From: Saprospiraceae bacterium
GTDB taxonomy: Bacteria > Bacteroidota > Bacteroidia > Chitinophagales > Saprospiraceae
NCBI GenBank assembly: GCA_020631355.1
Contig: JAHDHL010000013.1
Span: forward strand, 17,719-76,451
Reading direction: 5' to 3'
DNA: 58,733 bases
How positions within the stretch are numbered: position 1 is the stretch's first letter; each line of letters begins with the position of its first letter. Below the pieces are notes generated by a model, which was not told where the DNA came from, ran no database searches, and saw only the letters and a list, made by a program, of their open reading frames with translations. The translations under genes and the position numbers were made by a program. Of this stretch, positions 16,993-25,032 are shown piece by piece.

Positions 16993-17541
16993 ATGAAATA
17001 TTCAAAAGCGGATCTGGAACAGTTCAAGGAATTGATTCTGGAAAAAAGAAAGGCAGTAGTAGAAGAAATTACTACTTATTCCAAGGCCCTGAGTGAGGGT
17101 GGGACACAGTATGATTCGGGATTTGATTTCGGTGAACAAAGCCTGATGAATGCCGAGATGGAACTCATGAGCCAAATGGCCATGCGCCAAAAAAAGTACC
17201 TCTCCCAATTGGATGATGCCCTAGCTCGTATAGAATTCGGGAATTATGGTGTGTGCCGGGTGTCGGGAGAGCTGATTGAGAAAGCACGGTTGTTAGCTGT
17301 ACCCACAACGACCTTATCCATTGCTGCGAAGATGTCCAAAGATGTGGAATCTAAACCGGGTTTGGGAAAGAAACAACATCCCGTCCGAAGATTCCAATCC
17401 AAAATGGATAGTAAAAGGCATATCATGAAGCCCAAGGATGATGGGGTGTCATATGATATGAATGAAGAACAGGACCCAGAGGACGAAACACCATTTATTG
17501 ATCTGGATAATCTGAGTGATGAGGATACTAGACTGGTTTAG
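16993..17541 (+). CDS. TraR/DksA-family protein with C-terminal extension
   Basis: I start the gene at 16993 (182 residues, MKYSKADLEQFKELILEKRK). The longer frame to 16762 crosses a terminator and has no family character. A coiled-coil part (about 5-85) is followed by the DksA-type motif YGVCRVSGELIEKARLLAVP and TTTLS (about 83-108). As in the 2971-3354 protein only one zinc-finger cysteine remains. A Lys-rich then acidic tail of about 70 residues follows, ending LDNLSDEDTRLV. It probably acts on RNA polymerase. A 43-codon frame overlaps its stop codon, and a bidirectional terminator lies beyond. Confidence 0.85.
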   Translation: MKYSKADLEQFKELILEKRKAVVEEITTYSKALSEGGTQYDSGFDFGEQSLMNAEMELMSQMAMRQKKYLSQLDDALARIEFGNYGVCRVSGELIEKARLLAVPTTTLSIAAKMSKDVESKPGLGKKQHPVRRFQSKMDSKRHIMKPKDDGVSYDMNEEQDPEDETPFIDLDNLSDEDTRLV

Positions 17542-17650
17542 GAAAAGACAGTGGTTGTCCAAGCCATTGGAAAAGTACTTCCCGAGACAGGGTTCTGAAA
17601 AATCGGAAATTGATTTCCCGGATTGGAATGAGGACTTGGGATTTTGCTGA
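17519..17650 (+). CDS. Candidate 43-residue protein overlapping the DksA-like gene
   Basis: ATG at 17519 lies in the +1 frame inside the last codons of the DksA-like gene. The frame reads MRILDWFRKRQWLSKPLEKY and ends DWNEDLGFC with TGA at 17648-17650. The terminator stem begins immediately after that stop, which fits a real 3' end. The overlapping start suggests translational coupling. No family was recognised; chance cannot be excluded at this length. Confidence 0.4.
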   Translation: MRILDWFRKRQWLSKPLEKYFPRQGSEKSEIDFPDWNEDLGFC

Positions 17651-17687
17651 AAAAAATGCCCTTAGATAATTCTAAGGGCATTTTTTT
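17651..17687. terminator. Bidirectional terminator
   Basis: A perfect 10-base stem, TGCCCTTAGA (17657-17666) with TCTAAGGGCA (17671-17680), is flanked by AAAAAA on the left and TTTTTTT on the right. It serves the plus-strand DksA-like unit and the minus-strand run ending at 17686. Confidence 0.92.
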
Positions 17688-18120
17688 ATGAATTCAGTCG
17701 TGGTGTGATTGAAATATGTCTCAATGAATCCTGCCGGATATCCAAGCGGATATTAAAAATCCCATCATTGGATTGGTATTGGGCTTTCCATTGGTTTTCT
17801 TCCTGTAATGGAATGGGATTCCAATGAAAAGAACGAATGGGATAGCTGATGAAAAATCGCTTTAATCCAAGATATGCCTTGGACTTTCTTTGGAAATGTT
17901 CATCATCAATCACAAGATTAATATCATGTGTGAATAATTTGGATAAGGATTTAATGTCTTCCTTGTTCCATAATTCGGCGATAGCCTCAGGTTCCAAGGA
18001 TGTAATGGCATCAACAGGGGGAATGGTTCCCAAATGATTACCGTCCTCATGTACCTGGATGTATTTCATGAATGCTGCGAAAAGTACAATGGATAGGATG
18101 GAAGTAAATAGGTATTTCAT
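17686..18120 (-). CDS. Exported NTF2-like protein (DUF4783-like)
   Basis: The 144-residue protein starts with a membrane-targeting segment (MKYLFTSILSIVLFAAFMKY). Residues about 45-140 (AIAELWNKEDIKSLSKLFTH, then NLVIDDEHF, ...ISYPIRSFHWNP, QWKAQYQSNDGIFNIRLDI) follow the layout of small NTF2-like domains annotated DUF4783 in Bacteroidota. The fold name is from memory of that family. It is the last gene of the minus-strand run, 27 bases after corA, and ends in a strong terminator. Function unknown. Confidence 0.65.
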   Translation of the reverse strand: MKYLFTSILSIVLFAAFMKYIQVHEDGNHLGTIPPVDAITSLEPEAIAELWNKEDIKSLSKLFTHDINLVIDDEHFQRKSKAYLGLKRFFISYPIRSFHWNPIPLQEENQWKAQYQSNDGIFNIRLDIRQDSLRHISITPRLNS

Positions 18121-18147
18121 ATCATGGTTTTAGATGGATCGAATGAA

Positions 18148-19200
18148 TCAAATCCATTTTTTGTATTTGAAATAAATGATTTGTGCGATGAAAATGCCTA
18201 ACATGATCTTAATCAGTCTCTGGTAACCATCGGGATGATGGAGTTCAGGCATATGATCGAAATTCATACCATAGATTCCAGCGAGGAATCCCAAGGGAAT
18301 GAATATGACCGTAATGATGGTTAGGACCTGCATGATTTGATTCATCTTGAAACTCATCTCTGAAAGTAATAGGTCGTGTAGTCCGTTGGACAGGTCCCTG
18401 AAATTATCCACCATATCCATAACCTGTATCACATGATTATAGAGATCCATGATATAAGGCTTGGAATCCGGTTTGATTTGGATATTTTCTGATCTGGAAA
18501 ACCGATGTATGGCTTCCCTCAGTGCCATGACGGTTTTCCTGACTAAGAGTAAGTTTCGTTTTAATTGATGTATGGCTGTTTTGGCACTTGGTTTCGGATT
18601 TTCCTCTATCTGGTCCTCTATATCATTGATGCGGTCGCCGAGTTGTTCCATGGTATTGTGGTATTGGTCTACCAGGAGATCCAAGAGAGCAAAGACAAGA
18701 TAATCCGTACCCACTTTTCGGATACGCCCCATATTCTTATCCAACCGTTCTCTGATGGAATGGAATAAGTCAGTTTCATCCTCTTGGAATGTTAGGACAT
18801 ATGACGAAGTAAAGAATATGGAAACCTGTTCTGTCCTGATTTTTCCATCTACCCAATTGAGAGCCTTGGCGATGATGAATATCCCATTGTCCATCTCATC
18901 GAATTTGGACCTTTGGGATACATCAGCAATGGATTCCATGACGATGGGGTGGATATTGAACGAACTGCCCATCTGATGGAGGAGATTCGTATCATGCAAA
19001 CCCCTTACATCCAGCCAGTCCACTTTGTCCTTGGAAACAGGGCGGATGAGGTGCTCGGATTGATTGGTGAAACTGGCGGTTTCGATTTCGTCTGCATCAT
19101 AGCTCACCGAGTGAATGAACACCTCATTGACTTTCCTGTTTCCGGTAAAGACAATGGTTCCCGGAGGGAGACCCGTTTTATTTCTTCGTTTCATTTCCAT
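18148..19200 (-). CDS. corA: CorA-type magnesium/cobalt transporter
   Basis: CorA forms pentameric channels that import Mg2+ across the inner membrane. The 350-residue protein has the long cytoplasmic alpha/beta domain, a helical stalk (about 190-285), a first membrane segment MQVLTIITVIFIPLGFLAGI running into the signature YGMNF, and a second segment IMLGIFIAQIIYFKYKKWI at the end. The length is typical. It begins 5 bases after the ECF sigma factor stop and is likely co-transcribed with it. An unusual feature is this placement downstream of two regulators and a peptide-ligase set. Confidence 0.94.
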   Translation of the reverse strand: MEMKRRNKTGLPPGTIVFTGNRKVNEVFIHSVSYDADEIETASFTNQSEHLIRPVSKDKVDWLDVRGLHDTNLLHQMGSSFNIHPIVMESIADVSQRSKFDEMDNGIFIIAKALNWVDGKIRTEQVSIFFTSSYVLTFQEDETDLFHSIRERLDKNMGRIRKVGTDYLVFALLDLLVDQYHNTMEQLGDRINDIEDQIEENPKPSAKTAIHQLKRNLLLVRKTVMALREAIHRFSRSENIQIKPDSKPYIMDLYNHVIQVMDMVDNFRDLSNGLHDLLLSEMSFKMNQIMQVLTIITVIFIPLGFLAGIYGMNFDHMPELHHPDGYQRLIKIMLGIFIAQIIYFKYKKWI

Positions 19201-19205
19201 GATAT

Positions 19206-19781
19206 TTACATATCAATATCGGGATATGCATCGAATTGTTCATGAATATGCTTGCGGATTCTCAGGAGTCGCATCTTGATGGCACTTTTTCCTACCTGAT
19301 ACTCCTGGGATAATTCATCTATGGATTTACCTTGGTAATAACGGGCTTGGATAAGCTGTCTCATGTCATTGGGCAGTTGTTCCAGAATGTGTTCGAGATG
19401 AGTTAGTAATACTTCTCTATGCTGTTCTGTTTCGGAAAGGTCAGCTGTCGTTTGGGACTCTAGGATATGGGTTTTGCAATCACCCATCCTATTGCCCTTT
19501 TTCTGATGATTAAAACATAGATTATGTGCAATCCGATATAACCACCCCGCAAAGAATTCAGGTTTTTTGAGTTGGGGTAGCTTTTCATAAGCCTTTAGGA
19601 AACTCTCATGCGCAATATCCTCGGCATCGGTATCATTCCTGACCCATTTCCAGCAGTATTGATATAATGACTGATAATACTTTTGGTACAATTCACCATA
19701 GATTCTGGCATCATTCCTATCTCTGATTCGTTCTACGATATTGCCATCGAACTGAAAGGTATCCATTTGTAACATTTCCAT
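19206..19781 (-). CDS. ECF-type RNA polymerase sigma factor
   Basis: I start at 19781 (191 residues, MEMLQMDTFQFDGNIV), since the frame to 19832 adds only an unconserved stretch. Region 2 is seen as YGELYQKYYQSLYQYCWKWV, then DTDAEDIAHESFLKAYEKL and FAGWLYRIAHNLCFNHQKK. Region 4 is LPNDMRQLIQARYYQGKSID, then ELSQEYQVGKSAIKMRLLR. It is an ECF sigma factor; no anti-sigma gene with an obvious transmembrane domain adjoins it. It lies between a response regulator (91 bases upstream) and corA (5 bases downstream). Target promoters are unknown. Confidence 0.92.
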   Translation of the reverse strand: MEMLQMDTFQFDGNIVERIRDRNDARIYGELYQKYYQSLYQYCWKWVRNDTDAEDIAHESFLKAYEKLPQLKKPEFFAGWLYRIAHNLCFNHQKKGNRMGDCKTHILESQTTADLSETEQHREVLLTHLEHILEQLPNDMRQLIQARYYQGKSIDELSQEYQVGKSAIKMRLLRIRKHIHEQFDAYPDIDM

Positions 19782-19872
19782 TTTAAATCGTTTTGATGAT
19801 TCAAAATTCCTCGGAAATGAGGGGCATTCCAATAGGTGAATTACCCAAACTACATACGCAATTTGCGTATTG

Positions 19873-20526
19873 TCAGGAGTCTGAGGTCAGGCCGTGTTGT
19901 ATGGCGTATTTGACGAGCCCTGCCACGGATTTGACACCCAGTTTTTGGAGGATATTCCTTTTGTGGGTGTCAACGGTGCGGACACTGATATACAGATGTG
20001 CGGCTATCTCCTTATTTGTATATTCGTTACAGACCAATTGTATGATTTCAATTTCACGATTGGAGAGTCGTTGTTTTTTTTCGTCTGGCTTCGAATCTTG
20101 TTTCTTTCTCAATTCATTCATCATCAGTTTGGAAATGTCTGCATTGAAATAATCCTTTCCTTGGTTTACGGTTCTGATGGCATGCAGTAATTCTTCCGAA
20201 CCCACACTTTTCAGCAGGTATCCCCTTACGCCTTTTTCCATGGCTCTCATGATATAGGCTGGCTCATTATGCATGGTAAGTATGATGATGGGAGTATCAG
20301 GTAGTAGGGATTGGATACTAGGAAGAAGCTCTATCCCATTTTCTTTGCCCAGATTGATGTCCAATAGTAGGATGTCAGGCATGGCATCCAAAGCGTTGAT
20401 GTCTATGGCCAATTTCTTAAGGTTGTCTGCCTTGACTCCAAGGAACATATCTTCCTGTTGTCCTATGATAGTGGCGATTCCATCGGCAAATACGAGATGA
20501 TCATCCAGAATGGCTATTTGTATCAT
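19873..20526 (-). CDS. NarL/LuxR-family response regulator
   Basis: The 217-residue protein has an N-terminal receiver domain (IQIAILDDHLVFADGIATII; phospho-acceptor Asp in DILLLDINLGKENG; Thr and Lys in IIILTMH and YLLKSVG). The C-terminal LuxR helix-turn-helix is LSNREIEIIQLVCNEYTNKE and IAAHLYISVRTVDTHKRNIL. Its start overlaps the stop of the histidine kinase gene by four bases (ATGA), so the two form a coupled two-component pair. Targets are not known, but the surrounding minus-strand genes are candidates. Confidence 0.95.
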   Translation of the reverse strand: MIQIAILDDHLVFADGIATIIGQQEDMFLGVKADNLKKLAIDINALDAMPDILLLDINLGKENGIELLPSIQSLLPDTPIIILTMHNEPAYIMRAMEKGVRGYLLKSVGSEELLHAIRTVNQGKDYFNADISKLMMNELRKKQDSKPDEKKQRLSNREIEIIQLVCNEYTNKEIAAHLYISVRTVDTHKRNILQKLGVKSVAGLVKYAIQHGLTSDS

Positions 20527-21491
20527 TGTGGGGTGGGTTTTTCTATTGTAATGGTAGTACCTCTACCCGGGAGGGTATCTATGTCAAGGTCCGCACCAAT
20601 GGCCTGGGCCCTCGCTTTCATATTCCAAAGACCATTACCACTGGATTGGGGTGTGATATCCTTTTTGATGAGGCCGGTCCCGTCATCTTCTATCATCATG
20701 ACCAGGCTATCCTTGTGTTGGATGAGTTGGATATCAATATTCTTGGCGAATGCATGTTTCAGGGCATTATTCAATCCCTCCTGAAGGATTCTATAGAGAT
20801 TCAATTCTTCTAGGATTGTAAGCCTGAGGATATTCCTTGAAGGATAGAATGTAATGTTCTCTTTTCTTTTGTCATTGATTCTTAGGACAAAATTCTCAAT
20901 GGCTTTTTCCAAACCGAAATCATGGAGCACAGAGGGACTCAAGGCATGCGAGATGCTTCTGATATCCGTACTGATTTCGTCCAATAGGTCAATATAGGAT
21001 TCATTATCCTGTTGGGGTATTTCACTTTCCAGTTTCATTTTCAGTGTCGAGACCAAAGGCCCGATACCATCATGCAATTCTTGGGAAATCCTCCTTTTTT
21101 CAGCTTCCTGTCCCTCAATGACGGCATGTAGTAATTTATTTTCAATCTCATGGACCCTGGTAATATCCTCCAGCGTACAGATGATTCTATTCTTGACCTT
21201 ATTGATGTTAATATTGAAAACCCTATCGAACATCCCAATCTTCAGGAACCTCAGACTGGGACGCTCGGATTGTTGTATCATACTCACAAGGTGTTCACTA
21301 ATTGAAGAATGCTCATTGAGGATATGTAGGATATTATCATCCAATTCATCCTGATGTTCTGCGATGAGTTCCAGGAATTTCGGACTATAGGATTCGATTT
21401 TCCCACTTTTCCTTGCCAGTATGATAATGGTAGGGATATGACCTAAGACCTCCCAAAGTACCTCCAAAGGAAGTTTGGATAGTTTTTTCAT
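20523..21491 (-). CDS. Sensor histidine kinase (HisKA_3 type)
   Basis: The 322-residue protein has an N-terminal PAS-like region (about 1-115, TIIILARKSGKIESYSPKFL) with no clear membrane segment. The phospho-acceptor motif RRISQELHDGIGP (His about 139) follows, then a HATPase domain with N box LYRILQEGLNNALKHA, G1 DDGTGL and G2 GNGLWNMKARA. It is probably a cytoplasmic sensor that phosphorylates the response regulator with which it overlaps by four bases. It starts 30 bases after the AstE-like gene stop, so the kinase may be co-transcribed with the ligase set. Confidence 0.93.
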   Translation of the reverse strand: MKKLSKLPLEVLWEVLGHIPTIIILARKSGKIESYSPKFLELIAEHQDELDDNILHILNEHSSISEHLVSMIQQSERPSLRFLKIGMFDRVFNININKVKNRIICTLEDITRVHEIENKLLHAVIEGQEAEKRRISQELHDGIGPLVSTLKMKLESEIPQQDNESYIDLLDEISTDIRSISHALSPSVLHDFGLEKAIENFVLRINDKRKENITFYPSRNILRLTILEELNLYRILQEGLNNALKHAFAKNIDIQLIQHKDSLVMMIEDDGTGLIKKDITPQSSGNGLWNMKARAQAIGADLDIDTLPGRGTTITIEKPTPQ

Positions 21492-21521
21492 GAATGGATG
21501 TATTAATGAACCACCTGCAAT

Positions 21522-22493
21522 TTATTCCATAATTCCGAGATGGAGTATCCTTCCTCCTGATTGATTTACGGGACTAATACTTTTTCCTATTACAATTCCC
21601 TTTTCTGGTGCTTGATAGGTTTTGATGACATTGCCGAATACATCCCTGATGGTTGCAATGGTCTGTCCTTCTTCTACGATTTCGCAGAGTTCCACATGCA
21701 CGGTAAGGAGACCACCCACATCAGTAAATATCCAATAGGATTGTTTACAGATGACAACATCCTCATCTCCTTTTTCTATTTCATCAGGAGTCATACCCAG
21801 ATAGGATAATACATTGTGTATTCCTTCTTTCCCACTCCGGATCATCTTCTTTTGGAATGTGTTCGGATTCCCGACTTCCAACGTAATTGCGGGAATATTC
21901 AATTCTTCAGCAGCCCCTCTCAGTGTTCCATCAGACGGAGGATTGTGGACAATGATTTGGGCATTCTGCAAAAGGGCCAGTTCCCTTGTAATATCATGCT
22001 TCATATCAGCTCTGATATAATAGGAATTGATGCGGCCTGAACTGGCTGTATGTAGGTCGAGCAGATAATCAAAATGACGGACGACCTTGGTGACAAACCT
22101 GTAGGCATATACCTGACTTACATTTCCATTTTCCTTACCCGGCATGATGTGATTAAGATCCGTACCATCATTGAATCTTCGCTTTTTTCTAATGAATGAT
22201 GGAATATTCACAATAGGGATACCAATGATGGTTCCTTTGAGTTCATCCGGAATGATTTCGTTGAATAACCTTTGGATGACGGATATGCCATTGAGTTCAT
22301 TACCATGGACTGCAGCGGTCAGACCTAGTATGGGGCCATCACTTCCTCTGGCGATGATGACTGGGATACAGACAGGATTACCCAGTCCATCCGAAATGAT
22401 ACTGAGCCAAAATTGCCTGATGGTTCCTTTTTTGACAAGATTAATATCTATTTCCCTTATAATGGGAATCTTAGGGTTGTCCTTGATTAGCAT
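21522..22493 (-). CDS. Succinylglutamate desuccinylase/aspartoacylase (AstE/AspA)-family protein
   Basis: The 323-residue protein has the zinc carboxypeptidase-like motifs of the family: LTAAVHGNELNGISVI (His and Glu zinc ligands), RKKRRFNDGTDLNHIMPG, and FDYLLDLHTASSGR (third ligand His). A C-terminal beta domain (GGLLTVHVELCEIVEEGQTI, lipoyl-like) is also typical. The family hydrolyses N-acyl or amide bonds of acidic amino acids. Its start lies 23 bases inside the end of the ATP-grasp gene, so the two are translationally linked. AstE-like genes frequently accompany RimK-like ligases; here it may remove or edit the ligase product (inference). Confidence 0.88.
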   Translation of the reverse strand: MLIKDNPKIPIIREIDINLVKKGTIRQFWLSIISDGLGNPVCIPVIIARGSDGPILGLTAAVHGNELNGISVIQRLFNEIIPDELKGTIIGIPIVNIPSFIRKKRRFNDGTDLNHIMPGKENGNVSQVYAYRFVTKVVRHFDYLLDLHTASSGRINSYYIRADMKHDITRELALLQNAQIIVHNPPSDGTLRGAAEELNIPAITLEVGNPNTFQKKMIRSGKEGIHNVLSYLGMTPDEIEKGDEDVVICKQSYWIFTDVGGLLTVHVELCEIVEEGQTIATIRDVFGNVIKTYQAPEKGIVIGKSISPVNQSGGRILHLGIME

Positions 22494-23475
22494 ATTCGAA
22501 GAATTTATTGATGGTCATTTGAATGATGGGTAATCCTGTTTGTTGCTCTGCCTGAGGGAAACCTCCTATACTCAGGGTATTGATTTCGGATAAGACTCGT
22601 TTTCCTTTATCATTGACAAGGGTATCTGCGCCGTACATGAAAATACCTTCCTTGAGTAATATTGGATTGATGATTCGAATCATTGCCTTTTCTTCTTCGG
22701 TAGCAGAGGAAGAAACGGAACGGCCACCCTGAGCCACATTACAAATCCATGACCCCTCCTTGGGAAGCCGTAGGGACGAAGCCATTATTTGGCCATTGAC
22801 CACTAGGATTCTCTTATCTCCCTGATCAACATTCTTTAGGAATTGCATAGCAAGATATCCCTCATTTTGGATGTATGTTTTCTTTTCGTCCAAAAATTGT
22901 TCTAGGCTTATGGATTGATTCCCATCATTTACGATTCCTTGATCAATCTTGACGATTCCTTTGCCTCCATATTCCTCCAGAGGTTTCAATACGATAGGGA
23001 ATTGCTTGGAAAAGGAAATGATATCTTCTTGGGAACGACAATATTTCATGATAGGGCAGATGTCCTGGAAACGAAGTAAGAATACCTTGTTACTCGTTTT
23101 TTTTATGCCCAAGGGCCGATTGATGATGACCTTATCAGAGTGTTGGGACTCCAAAACTTCTAGGAAGTTATCCGTAACAGGCCGGGGTAATCGCATGAAA
23201 ATGATATCAAATATATCTGTATGGATACATTCTGTCTGATGGTCGAAAGGATGATTCCCCTTTTTATACCCAATTTCACCGATTACAGGATACGCATGGA
23301 TTTCTTGTTGTTTTGGTATGTCAAAGAATGCATTATTATTTGGATTACCTCTGCTCGCTATATACAGTCGCCCGCATTGTGGATGTTGAATCATTTGATT
23401 GGCAATGGCATACAGGGAATTTTCCTTACTATGGGAACTATGGTCGGTAAGAATAAGGATGTTGTACTGTTTCAT
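22471..23475 (-). CDS. Glutathione synthetase/RimK-like ATP-grasp ligase
   Basis: The 334-residue protein has the architecture of glutathione-synthetase-like ATP-grasp enzymes: an N-terminal Rossmann-like part (NILILTDHSSHSKENSLYAI), RLPRPVTDNFLEVLE, the ATP-binding segment FPIVLKPLEEYGGKGIVKI, the acceptor part YLAMQFLKNVDQGDKRILVV, and the metal site GADTLVNDKGKRVLSEINTL with SIGGFPQ. Such enzymes make an amide bond between a carboxylate and an amine using ATP. It starts one base after the 493-residue ATP-grasp-like gene and overlaps the AstE-like gene. The substrate is not glutathione by necessity; the adjacent arginine decarboxylase suggests an amine acceptor (inference). Confidence 0.85.
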   Translation of the reverse strand: MKQYNILILTDHSSHSKENSLYAIANQMIQHPQCGRLYIASRGNPNNNAFFDIPKQQEIHAYPVIGEIGYKKGNHPFDHQTECIHTDIFDIIFMRLPRPVTDNFLEVLESQHSDKVIINRPLGIKKTSNKVFLLRFQDICPIMKYCRSQEDIISFSKQFPIVLKPLEEYGGKGIVKIDQGIVNDGNQSISLEQFLDEKKTYIQNEGYLAMQFLKNVDQGDKRILVVNGQIMASSLRLPKEGSWICNVAQGGRSVSSSATEEEKAMIRIINPILLKEGIFMYGADTLVNDKGKRVLSEINTLSIGGFPQAEQQTGLPIIQMTINKFFEYANQGQP

Positions 23476-23476
23476 T

Positions 23477-24958
23477 TCAGATCAGGATTTCGTCTAGTAG
23501 GGTTATGTCATTATTCAATGACTTGAATAACTTATATCGGAATTTTCCCTTAGAATTGAAAAGGTTCTTACACATCTTATCAATGGCAATTGTGGATAAG
23601 ACCGTTTGGATATAGGCTTCTATCAGATCATCCAATCCTAAGCCCAGCTTGTTGAAGTCCCTCCTGTCCATCAACATGAGCCTATTGGTATCGGAAGACC
23701 ATTGGTGCTCCCCCAGCTTAATGGATAGATTCGTACCCAGCATTTTCCAGGAATCACTACCTGCCTCCAGATGGTCAAGTAGTGGGGATTCTGCCCTACG
23801 TGCATAAGTACAAAGTGGCCTGATACCTTTGGGTGTACTACTTACCATCATTCTTAGGTCGGTAACATAAGTCTGTCCCTTTGGTGTCGGAATGGTGCCA
23901 ACATGGTAAAACTTTCCCTTTTCTCCTGTCGAACTCCAGTTGTAGTTGCCGATAAGACTTTGGACAATATACCTTTGGTAGTCAATTTCCTTTTCCATAA
24001 AAGCATCGAGTTCCCTTTGGTTGATGATGGTGAATACACCTTGGCCGGCATTACTATATGGAATTTTGACTACAGCCTGACCTCCCAGTTTTTTTACCCA
24101 TAATGGTATTTCGGCCTTACTGACATCCCAGATTGTTTCTGGGGTGTTGATTCTTAACCCGAATTCACTGAGTTCCGCATTATATATATCATAAGCCTTT
24201 GCGGCTACCATCTTATTCCTTCCACCTGCAAGGCAGGCAATGATAGGATTGAGGATTTTGGTTTTGGTATGAATGGGCAATCGGTTCCAGGGTCTTTGGG
24301 TCAGATACCTGAAGGCTGCTCTTATGGGATGCCATGCCTCATCGTAATATACTCGTATGATGCCGGATTCTATTCTAATATGGTCATTCGGGTTACCCTC
24401 GAAGTAGGGAACCAGTAAGACTTGTTCTTGAAAAACATCTGCAATGACCTCTGCATAACCAGATGCTTCCATATGGTTCTTGTCAAAAATGACAGCTAAC
24501 TTTCCCTTGATTTTAGGTACTCCCTGTTTGGGTCTGATGTAGGATTGGAATGTTCTTTCCACCAGTAACCTGTAGGAACCGTCTTCCTTATTGTCATCCA
24601 CCAAAGGCATGGATTTTTGCCCTGATGGACAAGAATTATTTTCGATGACTACCATCTGGCGTTTTCCTCCTGCTGAAGTGGAATTGATGAGGTCTGCACC
24701 GCTCCACAAGAAATATTTGCAGGAATAGGCTAGGATTTCCTCCAGTTTATTTTTGTTGACCATAGGGTGGAGGTGGCAGTATCTTTTGATGATTCTTTCC
24801 TTACTCAGATTGAGGAAAAAACTTATCATGGGGTGTATGGTAGCATTCAATGCTTTGGGATACCAATGATGTTCAGGATTGAAGCTACCCGGATTTACTG
24901 CTAGGATTGAATTGGACATTGTACTTAGAATATGTTCTCTATGTTTTGATTCAGGCAT
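23477..24958 (-). CDS. ATP-grasp-like protein of unknown specificity
   Basis: The 493-residue protein has no signal peptide. Its central part carries an ATP-grasp-like glycine-rich strand, AVVKIPYSNAGQGVFTI (about residue 284), and later YVTDLRMMVSS (about 354), MLGTNLSIKLG and SSDTNRLMLMDRRDF. The N-terminal part includes RQMVVIENNSCPSGQKSMPL. The start may be 24958 or the Met at 24919. I recognise it as a conserved type of protein but not a named family; the ATP-grasp call rests on one motif and its operon context, one base ahead of a second ATP-grasp gene. It may be a ligase for a first peptide-like bond (inference). Confidence 0.62.
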   Translation of the reverse strand: MPESKHREHILSTMSNSILAVNPGSFNPEHHWYPKALNATIHPMISFFLNLSKERIIKRYCHLHPMVNKNKLEEILAYSCKYFLWSGADLINSTSAGGKRQMVVIENNSCPSGQKSMPLVDDNKEDGSYRLLVERTFQSYIRPKQGVPKIKGKLAVIFDKNHMEASGYAEVIADVFQEQVLLVPYFEGNPNDHIRIESGIIRVYYDEAWHPIRAAFRYLTQRPWNRLPIHTKTKILNPIIACLAGGRNKMVAAKAYDIYNAELSEFGLRINTPETIWDVSKAEIPLWVKKLGGQAVVKIPYSNAGQGVFTIINQRELDAFMEKEIDYQRYIVQSLIGNYNWSSTGEKGKFYHVGTIPTPKGQTYVTDLRMMVSSTPKGIRPLCTYARRAESPLLDHLEAGSDSWKMLGTNLSIKLGEHQWSSDTNRLMLMDRRDFNKLGLGLDDLIEAYIQTVLSTIAIDKMCKNLFNSKGKFRYKLFKSLNNDITLLDEILI

Positions 24959-25032
24959 ATCGGATTCTGTATAGAATCTTTACATTACCCAAATATCAAA
25001 GAGACGGAAATCCCAAGGGGTCACAAAAAAAA

